This document shows positions 1-5,780 of a stretch of 6,416 nt of DNA, one piece after another. This DNA is from Bacteroidales bacterium (lineage in GTDB: Bacteria > Bacteroidota > Bacteroidia > Bacteroidales > UBA7960). The notes under the pieces were generated by a model. That model made no database searches. It saw only the letters and a list, made by a program, of their open reading frames with translations, and was not told the DNA's origin. The stretch is taken from contig SLNU01000033.1 of NCBI GenBank assembly GCA_007132865.1, forward strand, positions 1-6,416, given 5' to 3'. Position 1 is the first letter of the stretch; every line of letters begins with the position of its first letter. A program made the translations under genes and the position numbers.

Positions 1-903
1 ATCATGGTCGGATAGTTCCCTAAGCACCCCGATTCTCGCCCCACTGAGACCATTCTTATCCAGAAATTGCTGATAGTCGGATAAGGCCCTGCCCTGAGCA
101 TGTTCTGTGAGCGGATCCTCCGGATCCATTCCTGCCATTACCTCCATCACCCTTGTGGCATCCTCCACGGTCCGACACATGGGTCCGACCACATCATTTC
201 TCAAAAACAGCGGCACAATGCCGCTTCGGCTGATCAAACCAAGCGTGGTCCTGAAGCCGACAAGCGCACAATGCGAGGATGGCCCCCTTATGGAGTTGCC
301 CGTGTCGGTGCCCAGTCCGACTGCACCGAAATTGGATGCGATGGCGGCAGCGGTTCCACCGCTGGATCCCGCAGGCACATACTCAAGATTGTAGGGATTG
401 CGGGTGGTCCCATATGTGGAGCTTTCGGTGTGCATGGGTGAAAAGGCCCATTCTGCCATATTTGATTTTGCAAGAACAATAGCCCCCGCATCTACCAGGC
501 GCTGAATGATTGGCGCATCCTTGTCCGGTATGAAATCCTTCAATGCAAATGCACCTGCCGTCGTGGGCATTCCCCTGGTATTGATGTTGTCTTTTACCAC
601 TATTGGGATGCCATGAAGCGCTCTCAATTTACCGGTTTTTTGATATTCAGCATCTAGTTGTCTGGCGATCGAAATGGCCTCGCTATTGATTGTTGTAATG
701 GAATTGATTTGTTCATCAAACCCATCAATGCGACTTAAATAGGCAACGGTTAACTGTTCTGCAGTAAACCTCCCCTCTTTATATGCTTCATGAATATCCC
801 CAATGGTTAGTTCCGAAAGGTCTGGTGGATCTATCTCTTTTTGATTGCGACATCCTCCGATCCCAAGAATCAATACCATAATTAAGATAATTTTACTGGT
901 CAT
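1..903 (-). CDS. Lipoprotein amidase, amidase-signature family (3' end outside window)
   Basis: The reading frame starts at ATG 903-901 and stays open for 301 codons to the window edge, so the C-terminal part is missing. Residues 1-18 look like a lipoprotein leader: a basic start, a hydrophobic run and IGGC with Cys18, which suggests a membrane-anchored extracytoplasmic enzyme. Amidase-signature proteins hydrolyse carboxamides with a Ser-cisSer-Lys triad. Here these map to Lys104 (IVVKDN), Ser180 (AGSSGG) and Ser204 (DTGNSIRGPSS); the 24-residue spacing between the two serines matches the family. The motif has GNS where GatA and FAAH have GGS, a variant I recall from stand-alone bacterial amidases, so this is probably not GatA. 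The substrate cannot be told. No Shine-Dalgarno sequence precedes the start. The GNAT gene lies 46 nt upstream on the same strand, so co-transcription is possible. Confidence 0.93.
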   Translation of the reverse strand, partial: MTSKIILIMVLILGIGGCRNQKEIDPPDLSELTIGDIHEAYKEGRFTAEQLTVAYLSRIDGFDEQINSITTINSEAISIARQLDAEYQKTGKLRALHGIPIVVKDNINTRGMPTTAGAFALKDFIPDKDAPIIQRLVDAGAIVLAKSNMAEWAFSPMHTESSTYGTTRNPYNLEYVPAGSSGGTAAAIASNFGAVGLGTDTGNSIRGPSSHCALVGFRTTLGLISRSGIVPLFLRNDVVGPMCRTVEDATRVMEVMAGMDPEDPLTEHAQGRALSDYQQFLDKNGLSGARIGVLRELSDHD

Positions 904-949
904 TTTGCGTCGGTTTTTATAGTTGGCACAATTAACGCTGGTATGGGTG

Positions 950-1438
950 TCACAGAGTTTTCTGCATCCAAATTATATCAAATTGCTTATTGTTTTTTTT
1001 AATGATTCCTTCAAATTCCCCACATTTCCTGAAGCCATTTTTTGAGTGAAACGCAATACTTTCCTCGTTGACTGAAGCAATATTTGCTAAAATATTTTTT
1101 ATTCCTTTTATGCGTGCTTCTGCTTCTAATTTGTTTAGAGCACTTTTCCCGATGCCTTTCCCTTTATAGTCTTTGTCGATAAAATAAGTAATAACCCCTG
1201 TTTCATTAAAAGTTGAAAGCGGATTGTATGAATTAAGAAAACAGAATCCAATAAGTTTCTCTTCATTTTTAATCGCGAATGCAGGAAAACCGGCAGCAAT
1301 CTCTAAGAATTTATCATAATAGTCGTATGAAACTTGTTCTTCTGGATATGCCGCATAGCTATTCTTAATGTAAAAATTAAAAATATCAATGACCTCGGTT
1401 CTATGTTCTTTTGACAATCGTTCAAAAGATATGTTCAT
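950..1438 (-). CDS. GNAT family N-acetyltransferase, phosphinothricin acetyltransferase-like
   Basis: A complete 162-residue protein, the usual length for a single-domain GNAT acetyltransferase, which transfers acetyl from acetyl-CoA to an amine. The acetyl-CoA pyrophosphate-binding loop is visible at residues 91-98 (YKGKGIGK), following the beta strand VITYFIDKD. The C-terminal half has the family pattern N124 ... SIAFHSKNGF (127-136) followed by IIWMQK near the end. This arrangement is what I associate with the PAT/Bar-like branch, but the substrate is unknown and resistance to phosphinothricin should not be assumed. No signal peptide, so cytoplasmic. The ATG at 1438 fits the usual N-terminus (MNISFERLSKEH). 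The amidase follows 46 nt downstream. The 5' flank is occupied by a gene fragment on the other strand, and I found no clear promoter there. Confidence 0.92.
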   Translation of the reverse strand: MNISFERLSKEHRTEVIDIFNFYIKNSYAAYPEEQVSYDYYDKFLEIAAGFPAFAIKNEEKLIGFCFLNSYNPLSTFNETGVITYFIDKDYKGKGIGKSALNKLEAEARIKGIKNILANIASVNEESIAFHSKNGFRKCGEFEGIIKKNNKQFDIIWMQKTL

Positions 1439-1453
1439 GATCTTAGTATTTGA

Positions 1454-1639
1454 TGTTCATTAGCCGCTGACCTTGAAGCCGAGGAGGCTGCTATTAATGC
1501 GTTGTTTTATAAGTATTGCAGGGCATATAATGCCATTGATATTGAAGGCTTTACATCATTTCTGACAGAGGATGGATTATGTATTGGATCAGATCCTTCA
1601 GAATTTTTTAATAAGGAGGAATTTGCTGCATCATCTTAG
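1454..1639 (+). pseudogene. Remnant of an NTF2/SnoaL-like (DUF4440-type) gene
   Basis: The + strand carries 61 sense codons ending in TAG at 1637-1639. They read ADLEAEEAAINALFYKYCR, then AYNAIDIEGFTSFLTEDG and IGSDPSEFF. This is the typical start of small NTF2-fold proteins: an amphipathic first helix, then a block ending in a DG or DD turn and a GTDP-like strand. A stop codon (TGA 1451-1453) lies just before the frame and there is no in-frame ATG, so the start is lost. Intact relatives run to about 130-150 residues, so the second half of the fold is also gone. The fragment is squeezed between two minus-strand genes, and its broken start lies 16 nt from the GNAT start codon. I read it as a leftover from deletion or rearrangement. 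The assignment rests on motif pattern only. Confidence 0.6.
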
Positions 1640-1654
1640 TCATAATTATTTCTT

Positions 1655-2704
1655 TTACCATGGGGAGGCAGTAAACTCTGTCAGCCTCAATCTCATTAAT
1701 AAGTCAGTTGTTGTCATGTACAAATACTTCTGATCTGTATCAAAAGCGCAATTGGCCGTTGATTTTCCTGTTTTAATTGCAGCCAGGTGTTTTCCTTCCG
1801 GACTTATAATATGAATTCCGCCAGGCCCTGTTGCAAATATGCTACCGCTTTTATGAATTTTTAATCCGTCGGGTAATCCATTGGCATTTTTTTCAAGCGT
1901 TATAAAGTCAAATAATATTTTCCCGTTTTCAAGTGACCCATCCTCAGCGATGTCATAGCTGTATAAAACCGGGTTCTCCGGATCTGATTGATTGATATAC
2001 AGGGTTCGCTGATCAAGGGACAAGGCAATGCCATTTGGCCAGCTCAGGCTGTCAAGAAGTAAGGAAACATCTTTGTCGGAACTGACTTTAAATACGCCGT
2101 TAATTCCAATTTCTCCTGTTTTATTACCTGGTTGGCCATATGGAGGATCTGTAAAATATATGTTGCCTGCACGGTCCATTGCCAAGTCGTTGGGGCTGTT
2201 AAATTTCTTTCCTTCATAATTGTCAGCAATGGTGATAAATTGCTCTTGAGGGTTTTTAAGGTGAGCATCCATCCGTGCAATACGCCTGTCTCCATGCTGG
2301 CAAATCAACAATTTGTCTTCCAGGTCCAGAATCAATCCATTGGGGCCTTTGTCAGAATCTGTGTTTTCTTTTCCGGAATGCCCGGCAGATTCAAGATAAA
2401 TGCCCAGACTGTCTTTTTCACTCCATTTGTATATTTTATTCGCAGGTACATCAGAAAACAATACAGCCTGCAATTCATCAACCCAGAGGGGCCCTTCACT
2501 CCAGTAAAATCCTTTTGCCAATATTTCAAAAGTGGCATTGGGGTCAACCATAGTAAGTGCAATTGAATCATATACCTCGATTTTTAATTGCTTCGTTAAA
2601 GGATCAAGAATATTGTCCTCAGAGGAGCCGGCTTTGTCCCTGTTATTGCAGGAGAGGAGTAATAAAAGTGAAAAAGCAATGCAAACAAAGAATCGATAGT
2701 GCAT
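1655..2704 (-). CDS. SMP-30/gluconolactonase family lipoprotein
   Basis: A complete 349-residue protein. Residues 1-19 form a lipoprotein leader with lipobox LLSC (Cys19), followed by a polar linker to about residue 60, so it is probably anchored in an extracytoplasmic membrane face. The rest is the six-bladed beta-propeller of the SMP-30/gluconolactonase/LRE family, metal-dependent enzymes that open sugar lactones. Expected metal ligands are present: Glu70 (YWSEGP), Asn224 (WPNGIA) and Asp279 (LPDGLK). Asn172 (SPNDL) fits the substrate-binding Asn, and CQHGDRRIAR (135-144) is typical of the gluconolactonase branch. The likely reaction is hydrolysis of an aldonolactone such as gluconolactone; the exact substrate is inferred only. 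It stands alone, with gene remnants on both sides. No Shine-Dalgarno sequence is seen; the start is supported by the intact leader. Confidence 0.92.
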   Translation of the reverse strand: MHYRFFVCIAFSLLLLLSCNNRDKAGSSEDNILDPLTKQLKIEVYDSIALTMVDPNATFEILAKGFYWSEGPLWVDELQAVLFSDVPANKIYKWSEKDSLGIYLESAGHSGKENTDSDKGPNGLILDLEDKLLICQHGDRRIARMDAHLKNPQEQFITIADNYEGKKFNSPNDLAMDRAGNIYFTDPPYGQPGNKTGEIGINGVFKVSSDKDVSLLLDSLSWPNGIALSLDQRTLYINQSDPENPVLYSYDIAEDGSLENGKILFDFITLEKNANGLPDGLKIHKSGSIFATGPGGIHIISPEGKHLAAIKTGKSTANCAFDTDQKYLYMTTTDLLMRLRLTEFTASPW

Positions 2705-2769
2705 GACTTGGATTTTTTTCTTTACGGATTCAATTTATGAAAAAAATTCATATTGGGCCACTGAGATAG

Positions 2770-2976
2770 AGCCCTAAGATCCCCACCTCTCGCAAATTTC
2801 CAGGAAGCCCCCAGGAGAAATTACTTAAACAGCAAGCCAATACAAAGAAGCTGCCTCGCAGCGATGCTTTGAGACAGCCTCTTTTTGAGCTGAAGAAAAT
2901 CATTGAAAACGATGACACATTACAAGGTAGGATACAAGATATGCCAAACCGCGTAATGGCCCAACCACAAAAATAA
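2770..2976 (+). pseudogene. Possible coding remnant of unknown family (68 codons, no start)
   Basis: The + strand is open between TAG (2767-2769) and TAA (2974-2976) and has no ATG near its beginning. The translation is hydrophilic and protein-like, for example KKLPRSDALRQPLFELKK followed by IIENDDTLQGRIQDMPNR. I do not recognise a family. Against it: the strong inverted repeat at 2845-2883 lies inside the frame, and its end is exactly antisense, codon for codon, to a hydrophobic minus-strand frame (2920-3057), so at most one of the two is likely to be a true coding relic. An open frame of this length can also arise by chance. Confidence 0.2.
2845..2883 (-). terminator. Terminator-like hairpin with 18-nt arms
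   Basis: Arms at 2845-2862 and 2866-2883 flank a 3-nt loop. In minus-strand RNA, 16 of 18 positions pair when two G-U pairs are counted (AAGAGGCUGUCUC against GAGGCAGCUUCUU, plus an inner extension). Read as + strand RNA, the two outer wobbles become A-C mismatches, so the minus orientation is favoured, with a short U-rich exit (CUUCUUUG). The + side also ends in five T, so bidirectional use is possible. GAGGCTGTCTC-type hairpins are familiar as Bacteroidota intrinsic terminators. The nearest complete minus-strand gene upstream is the cupin, ending about 600 nt away, so the hairpin may instead belong to a lost gene whose tail could be 2920-3057. Confidence 0.5.
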
Positions 2977-3057
2977 AGCTGCGATAAATCCGAATTTACG
3001 AATGAACAGAATGGTTGTCAGATTAAAGATGACCTCCCCCCTAAAAACCGGGCCATT
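2920..3057 (-). pseudogene. Possible C-terminal remnant of a membrane protein
   Basis: Between TAG (3060-3058) and TAA (2922-2920) the minus strand encodes 45 residues without a start codon. They include a basic turn FIRK followed by a hydrophobic, aromatic segment FGFIAALFLWLGHYAVWH, which resembles a last transmembrane helix. The stop is followed 37 nt later by the terminator-like hairpin at 2845-2883 on the same strand, which is the layout expected of a gene end. The frame is antisense, codon-aligned, to part of the + frame 2770-2976; such antisense frames of hydrophilic codons tend to read hydrophobic, so this may be an artefact. The family is not recognised. Confidence 0.25.
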
Positions 3058-3170
3058 CTAAATAAGAGTTTCCAACCTCTGAACTCCTCTCATATTCCCT
3101 TTCAACCTAGCAAGAACCAACTTCCCGTAAATTTCCGTTAAGTCCGCGAGTGAAAAGAAATCCCTTTCGA

Positions 3171-3263
3171 CACCCCCGCCCGCCTGCGGGCAAATCCGTT
3201 TTTGTGCGCACCAATCCAGCGCACCGGGTTTTAGAGTCTGCTTTTGACCTTTCGTTAATATAC
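3171..3263 (+). repeat. Structured interspersed repeat, copy 1
   Basis: This 93-nt GC-rich element matches 5553-5643 in the same orientation. The longest identical run is 25 nt (3187-3211), followed by 13 nt (3219-3231) and 12 nt (3248-3259). Three consecutive hairpins can be drawn: GCCCGC/GCGGGC (3178-3191, 2-nt loop), GTGCGC/GCGCAC (3204-3224, 9-nt loop), and a weaker AG(A)GTC/GACCT (3233-3250, bulged A). Loops differ from copy 2 while stems are kept. The true functional strand is unknown. The minus-strand translation of the core (GALDWCAQKRICPQAGGG) resembles spurious short proteins I recall from Bacteroidota annotations, which would fit a genome-wide repeat. Confidence 0.8.
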
Positions 3264-3488
3264 TGGATGTAATCTTGACCCTAATACCCCTTTGATTCAC
3301 TAAACCCTAAATGAAATGCAAAACTGCTTAAAATTTCTGTGGAACTGTAATTTGACTGTCAGATTAAGCCGTGACTATTTCAAATAATCCCTCCGATGAC
3401 AGTATTCCACATCTTCCGGAAATCCTCATCGCTTCTCCAGCCATTTCCAGCACCATTTCAGCTTAAATAGTGCTTCCATTTTTGTTTT

Positions 3489-3986
3489 CTATTGATTTTT
3501 TTCCATTTCTGCAGCTTTTTTCATTATATGGCTATGCAGTTCCTTCATTTCATGTGCTGGACTAAAATCAATTAACCGCGCATCTTCATCGACAATTACA
3601 GTGTGTCCGGGTGGCATATAAAAAACCCCACCAGCCTTGACAACTACTTCATTGTTGTCTTTATCGATAATACGTATTTGCCCTTTTTCAAGATAGCCCC
3701 AGTGTGGAACCTGGCAAAGATCATCTTTCAGGCCAGCTAAAAACGGTGAAAAATCGGTGCCGGCAGGCGCTTCATTTATAGCCACAGAAAGGCCGCCCCA
3801 TCCTTCAACATAATTTACAACGTTGCCTTTAGGGAAATCTTCCTTTGAAATTTGAATAGGCTCGTTATATTCATAAGGGTTTAATACTATCACCTGCGAT
3901 TCATGGTTCTGAGACCAACCAGGCAAACTGCAAGAAAGGGCAATTAATACAACCAACACATTCACCTTTTCAAATGTTTTCATCAT
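3489..3986 (-). CDS. Exported small cupin-domain protein
   Basis: A complete 165-residue protein. Residues 1-25 look like a signal peptide with hydrophobic core VLVVLIAL and a probable cleavage after GWS25; an alternative lipidation at Cys19 (ALSC) has a poor lipobox. The mature part is a single cupin barrel. Motif 1 is reduced to PHWGYLEKGQ (His95, Glu100) and motif 2 is GGVFYMPPGHTV (His128), so metal binding would use His95, Glu100 and His128; the second His of the usual HxH is Gly97. A charged helical tail (EMKELHSHIMKKAAEMEK) follows FSPAHE, a pattern I recall for small cupins of unknown function. No enzyme activity can be assigned. The gene lies 170 nt downstream of the DUF4242-AraC regulator on the same strand and has its own promoter-like box at 4059-4066. 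Two ATG codons are adjacent; either could be used. Confidence 0.88.
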   Translation of the reverse strand: MMKTFEKVNVLVVLIALSCSLPGWSQNHESQVIVLNPYEYNEPIQISKEDFPKGNVVNYVEGWGGLSVAINEAPAGTDFSPFLAGLKDDLCQVPHWGYLEKGQIRIIDKDNNEVVVKAGGVFYMPPGHTVIVDEDARLIDFSPAHEMKELHSHIMKKAAEMEKNQ

Positions 3987-4058
3987 TTTTCGTTTTAAGG
4001 TTAATATTCATTAGAATTCCACATTGAATAATGTAAGTATACAGATTATTCTAGGAAT

Positions 4059-4066
4059 CAAAGTTA
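4059..4066 (-). promoter_or_regulatory. Bacteroidota -7-like box (TAACTTTG) upstream of the cupin gene
   Basis: On the minus strand the sequence is TAACTTTG, an exact match to the Bacteroidota housekeeping -7 consensus TAnnTTTG, about 72 nt before the cupin start. A matching TTTG -33 element at the usual spacing is not evident, so an activator may be needed. An inverted repeat AGCAG-N11-CTGCT (4075-4095) lies directly upstream, at a position where an activator could bind. Confidence 0.4.
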
Positions 4067-4156
4067 CGGACAACAGCAGGCGTTTATCTACTGCTATAAA
4101 TTCAAAAATTGAAAAATTTCATTCACCTAATTTTTGTGGCGGGGAGCCCTACAGAA

Positions 4157-5260
4157 TTAGATGATAATTTTCGAAGGTTGGATACCAAATTTTTCATGAA
4201 AGCATTTGGAAAAGTAGGAAGGGCTCCTGTACCCGACTTCCAGGGCAACTTCCGACAGGTTGTATTTGTTTTCCTTTAAAAGCGAAAGGGCTTTGTTTAA
4301 TCGAATGTCGCGGATAAATTTCACTGGAGACCGGCCGGTAATTGCGGTAACTTTCCTGTATAACTGGGGTTGACTGATTCCCAGGTCTCTGCTCAGGGAG
4401 TCAACACCAAAACCATGTTCTGAAAATTTGTTCTCAGCAATGTCCAGCAAGTTGTTCATAAAGTCTTGCTCCGAATAATTTAAAATTTGCAGATGTATTT
4501 GTTGTTTGATAATTTCGTTGGTATCGCAAAGTTCTTCGAACAGCTTGGGAATAATAATTTCATTGCAGTCTGCAATAAAGCACAATCTTTGGCTCATCTG
4601 GATTGCCTTCTCAAAAAATCCCTCTTTTTGTGTGAGGGGCTGGCCCACACCAATGCCCATATTGAAGTCAACCTTATCAATTTCCGGATTCGGGTTATTT
4701 TGACAATTAAGAAACTCTTTTTGAATTTCATATGCACATCGAAGCACTTTTTCGGGAAACTCAAACACAGCAATGATATTATCAAAGCCTGCTGTCTTAA
4801 TGGTTTTTCCTTCATATTCTTCAATAATCCGAAGAGCTGCAGCCTTAGATTTCTTTGGAAGTTTTAGCTGGTCGAATTCTATCGGATCTTTCCTTGTTGT
4901 ATTTGCAGTCATATCGAGGGTAAAAATAAAACGGTATCCCGTATCTATTTTGCCGTCTTCATGCCGTACCAATCCTTGATCTATTTTGTGGCTTTCGCCC
5001 ATAAAAATGTCGTACATCCCACCTTCTACTTCAATTATCCTGCATGCCTTAATTCCATTGGCTTCTCTGTGGGATGCTTCACACGATTCCTTGTCCGGGC
5101 CTTTTATAAGGCAAAAAACTATTCCCGCTTCTTTGTTTATCCAATATTGAAGATAGGTAACGCCATACTTTTCCTGAACGGCCAAATCAGCCAAATGGGC
5201 TTTTCGGGCGTTATCAAGGGTAACCTCACCAATTAAATAAACACCCATAAATAATGGCAT
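4157..5260 (-). CDS. DUF4242 - cyclase-like - AraC fusion transcription regulator
   Basis: A complete 367-residue cytoplasmic protein with three parts. Residues 1-79 form a DUF4242 domain, the small fold of nickel-binding SCO4226, with the typical AHLADLAVQEKYGV (21-34), YW (39-40), FCLIKGPD (49-56) and HREANG (64-69); I recall HREAHG in most members, so His68 appears replaced by Asn. Residues about 105-245 resemble a class III nucleotidyl cyclase, with FTLDMTANT in place of the FTD(I/L) region, GKTIKTAGFDNIIAVF in place of the TxGDG strand, and AIQMSQRL (219-226) in place of the AVNxAxRL helix. The metal-binding region is shifted and the catalytic Asn is Gln221, with Arg225 kept, so it is probably an inactive ligand-sensing domain. 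Residues about 275-365 are an AraC/XylS DNA-binding domain with two helix-turn-helices (VDSLSRDLGISQPQLYRK; LSEVALEVGYRSPSYFSK). It likely regulates the adjacent cupin or itself. The start matches the usual DUF4242 N-terminus MPLFM. Confidence 0.9.
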   Translation of the reverse strand: MPLFMGVYLIGEVTLDNARKAHLADLAVQEKYGVTYLQYWINKEAGIVFCLIKGPDKESCEASHREANGIKACRIIEVEGGMYDIFMGESHKIDQGLVRHEDGKIDTGYRFIFTLDMTANTTRKDPIEFDQLKLPKKSKAAALRIIEEYEGKTIKTAGFDNIIAVFEFPEKVLRCAYEIQKEFLNCQNNPNPEIDKVDFNMGIGVGQPLTQKEGFFEKAIQMSQRLCFIADCNEIIIPKLFEELCDTNEIIKQQIHLQILNYSEQDFMNNLLDIAENKFSEHGFGVDSLSRDLGISQPQLYRKVTAITGRSPVKFIRDIRLNKALSLLKENKYNLSEVALEVGYRSPSYFSKCFHEKFGIQPSKIII

Positions 5261-5289
5261 AGGAATTTTTTTGTCGTATTAAAGGTAAA

Positions 5290-5316
5290 GCTAATTTAAA
5301 TAAAACACAAATTAGC
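5290..5316. promoter_or_regulatory. Inverted repeat in the regulator's 5' region
   Basis: A perfect inverted repeat GCTAATTT-N11-AAATTAGC lies 30-56 nt upstream of the regulator's start codon, in AT-rich promoter-like DNA. On the minus strand its inner side overlaps TTTG and is followed by TAGCTTTA, one base off the -7 consensus, though their spacing is shorter than normal. It could be an operator for autoregulation or a hairpin in the 5' leader. AraC-type proteins usually bind direct repeats, so another regulator is equally possible. Confidence 0.35.
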
Positions 5317-5380
5317 CCTACTTATATTATACTAATCTATCGTAAAAAAAAGAGAAAAATGAGAAAATGCTATTGTGATG

Positions 5381-5530
5381 TCAATCATAAATTGACGGAT
5401 ATAGCTTATGTAGTATGACTCTTGCCTGATCAGTCGCCAACAGCCGTTTAATATTGGACCACTCCGGCCAGATCCACCTTTCCGTATATTTACTGAGAGT
5501 ACATTTTGGGAGATATATCGCTTCCTTCAT
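5381..5530 (-). CDS. Possible small protein of 49 residues, unknown function
   Basis: ATG at 5530 is preceded by AGGAG with a 5-nt spacer (AGGAGTTTCCATG), a good Shine-Dalgarno sequence that is otherwise rare in this window. The frame ends with TGA at 5383-5381. The peptide looks protein-like: MKEAIYLPKCTLSKY, then TERWIWPEWSNIKRLLATDQ, then ARVILHKLYPS. It has three tryptophans, one cysteine and a predicted C-terminal helix, with no signal peptide or membrane segment. No family is recognised. It starts 23 nt from repeat copy 2 and lies upstream of the regulator on the same strand; a 6-bp hairpin (5380-5396) covers its stop codon. It could equally be the tail of a lost longer gene that happens to contain an ATG. 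Confidence 0.35.
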   Translation of the reverse strand: MKEAIYLPKCTLSKYTERWIWPEWSNIKRLLATDQARVILHKLYPSIYD

Positions 5531-5552
5531 GGAAACTCCTGGTCAATCAAGT

Positions 5553-5643
5553 CACCCCGCCCGCCACCGGGCAAATCCGTTTTTGTGCGCACTGTTTTGC
5601 GCACCGGGTTTGGGGCCTGGTATGGCCCCTTTCGTTAATTTAC
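5553..5643 (+). repeat. Structured interspersed repeat, copy 2
   Basis: A 91-nt match to 3171-3263, same orientation. The three hairpins are GCCCG/CGGGC (5559-5572, 4-nt loop), GTGCGC/GCGCAC (5585-5604, 8-nt loop) and GGGGCC/GGCCCC (5612-5629, 6-nt loop). The third stem is perfect here and has a different sequence from the third stem of copy 1, so pairing is conserved rather than sequence. The element is much richer in G+C than the surrounding AT-rich DNA. It sits between the TIR remnant and the small reading frame at 5381-5530. Confidence 0.8.
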
Positions 5644-5706
5644 AATAAGACAGACGGGGAGAAGTTGAACTGGGTTTTTGGGTGGGGAGATTGGTTGAGG
5701 AAATCT

Positions 5707-5775
5707 CTACTTGTTGTCCTTTTGGCGGTAGCTGATGAAAATGTCATACTCTTAACCTGGTATGATGCTGGCCAT
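5707..5775 (-). pseudogene. 5' remnant of a TIR-domain gene with in-frame stops
   Basis: From ATG 5775 the minus strand reads MASIIPG, stop (TAA 5754-5752), EYDIFISYRQKDNK, stop (TAG 5709-5707). YDIFISYR is the first beta strand of a TIR domain, and IIPGYEYDIFISYRQKDNK is the N-terminus I recall for Bacteroidota TIR proteins that carry C-terminal TPR or cyclase-type domains. The TAA stands where Tyr (TAT) is expected, a single-base change. After the second stop the similarity ends and repeat copy 2 lies 64 nt further on, so the rest of the gene is gone. The start lies 5 nt after the stop of the preceding fragment, so the two were probably an operon. Certainly non-functional as it stands. Confidence 0.65.
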
Positions 5776-5780
5776 AGCCT

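Larger units (their letters stand above)
2705..3488. other. Gene-free interval of 784 nt with repeat, hairpin and short frames
   Basis: No intact gene is convincing here. The interval holds a terminator-like hairpin (2845-2883), two mutually antisense short reading frames (2770-2976 on + and 2920-3057 on -), and copy 1 of a structured GC-rich repeat (3171-3263). It also holds an 11-bp direct repeat TGTCAGATTAA at 3016-3026 and 3357-3367. An 80-codon minus-strand frame at 3058-3300 runs through the repeat; about a third of it is repeat sequence, so I treat it as spurious. At 3380-3457 on the minus strand a 25-codon stretch reads WRSDEDFRKMWNTVIGGII before a stop, which might be a gene tail but is too short to call. 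Confidence 0.6.

Noticed and set aside
100..491. Several short frames on both strands inside the amidase gene
   Set aside because: The amidase frame explains the region fully, with catalytic motifs; the others are shadows.
3058..3300. 80-codon minus-strand reading frame running through repeat copy 1
   Set aside because: About a third of it is the structured repeat read as codons, the other copy does not keep the frame beyond the core, and no domain is visible.
3380..3457. 25-codon minus-strand stretch ending WRSDEDFRKMWNTVIGGII
   Set aside because: Protein-like but too short, with no start and no family recognised; could be chance.
5380..5396. Hairpin GTCAAT-N5-ATTGAC as a terminator
   Set aside because: Only 6 bp, AT-rich and without a T-run directly after it on either strand.
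3171..5643. CRISPR array
   Set aside because: Only two copies more than 2 kb apart, with internal hairpins and no regular spacers or cas genes.
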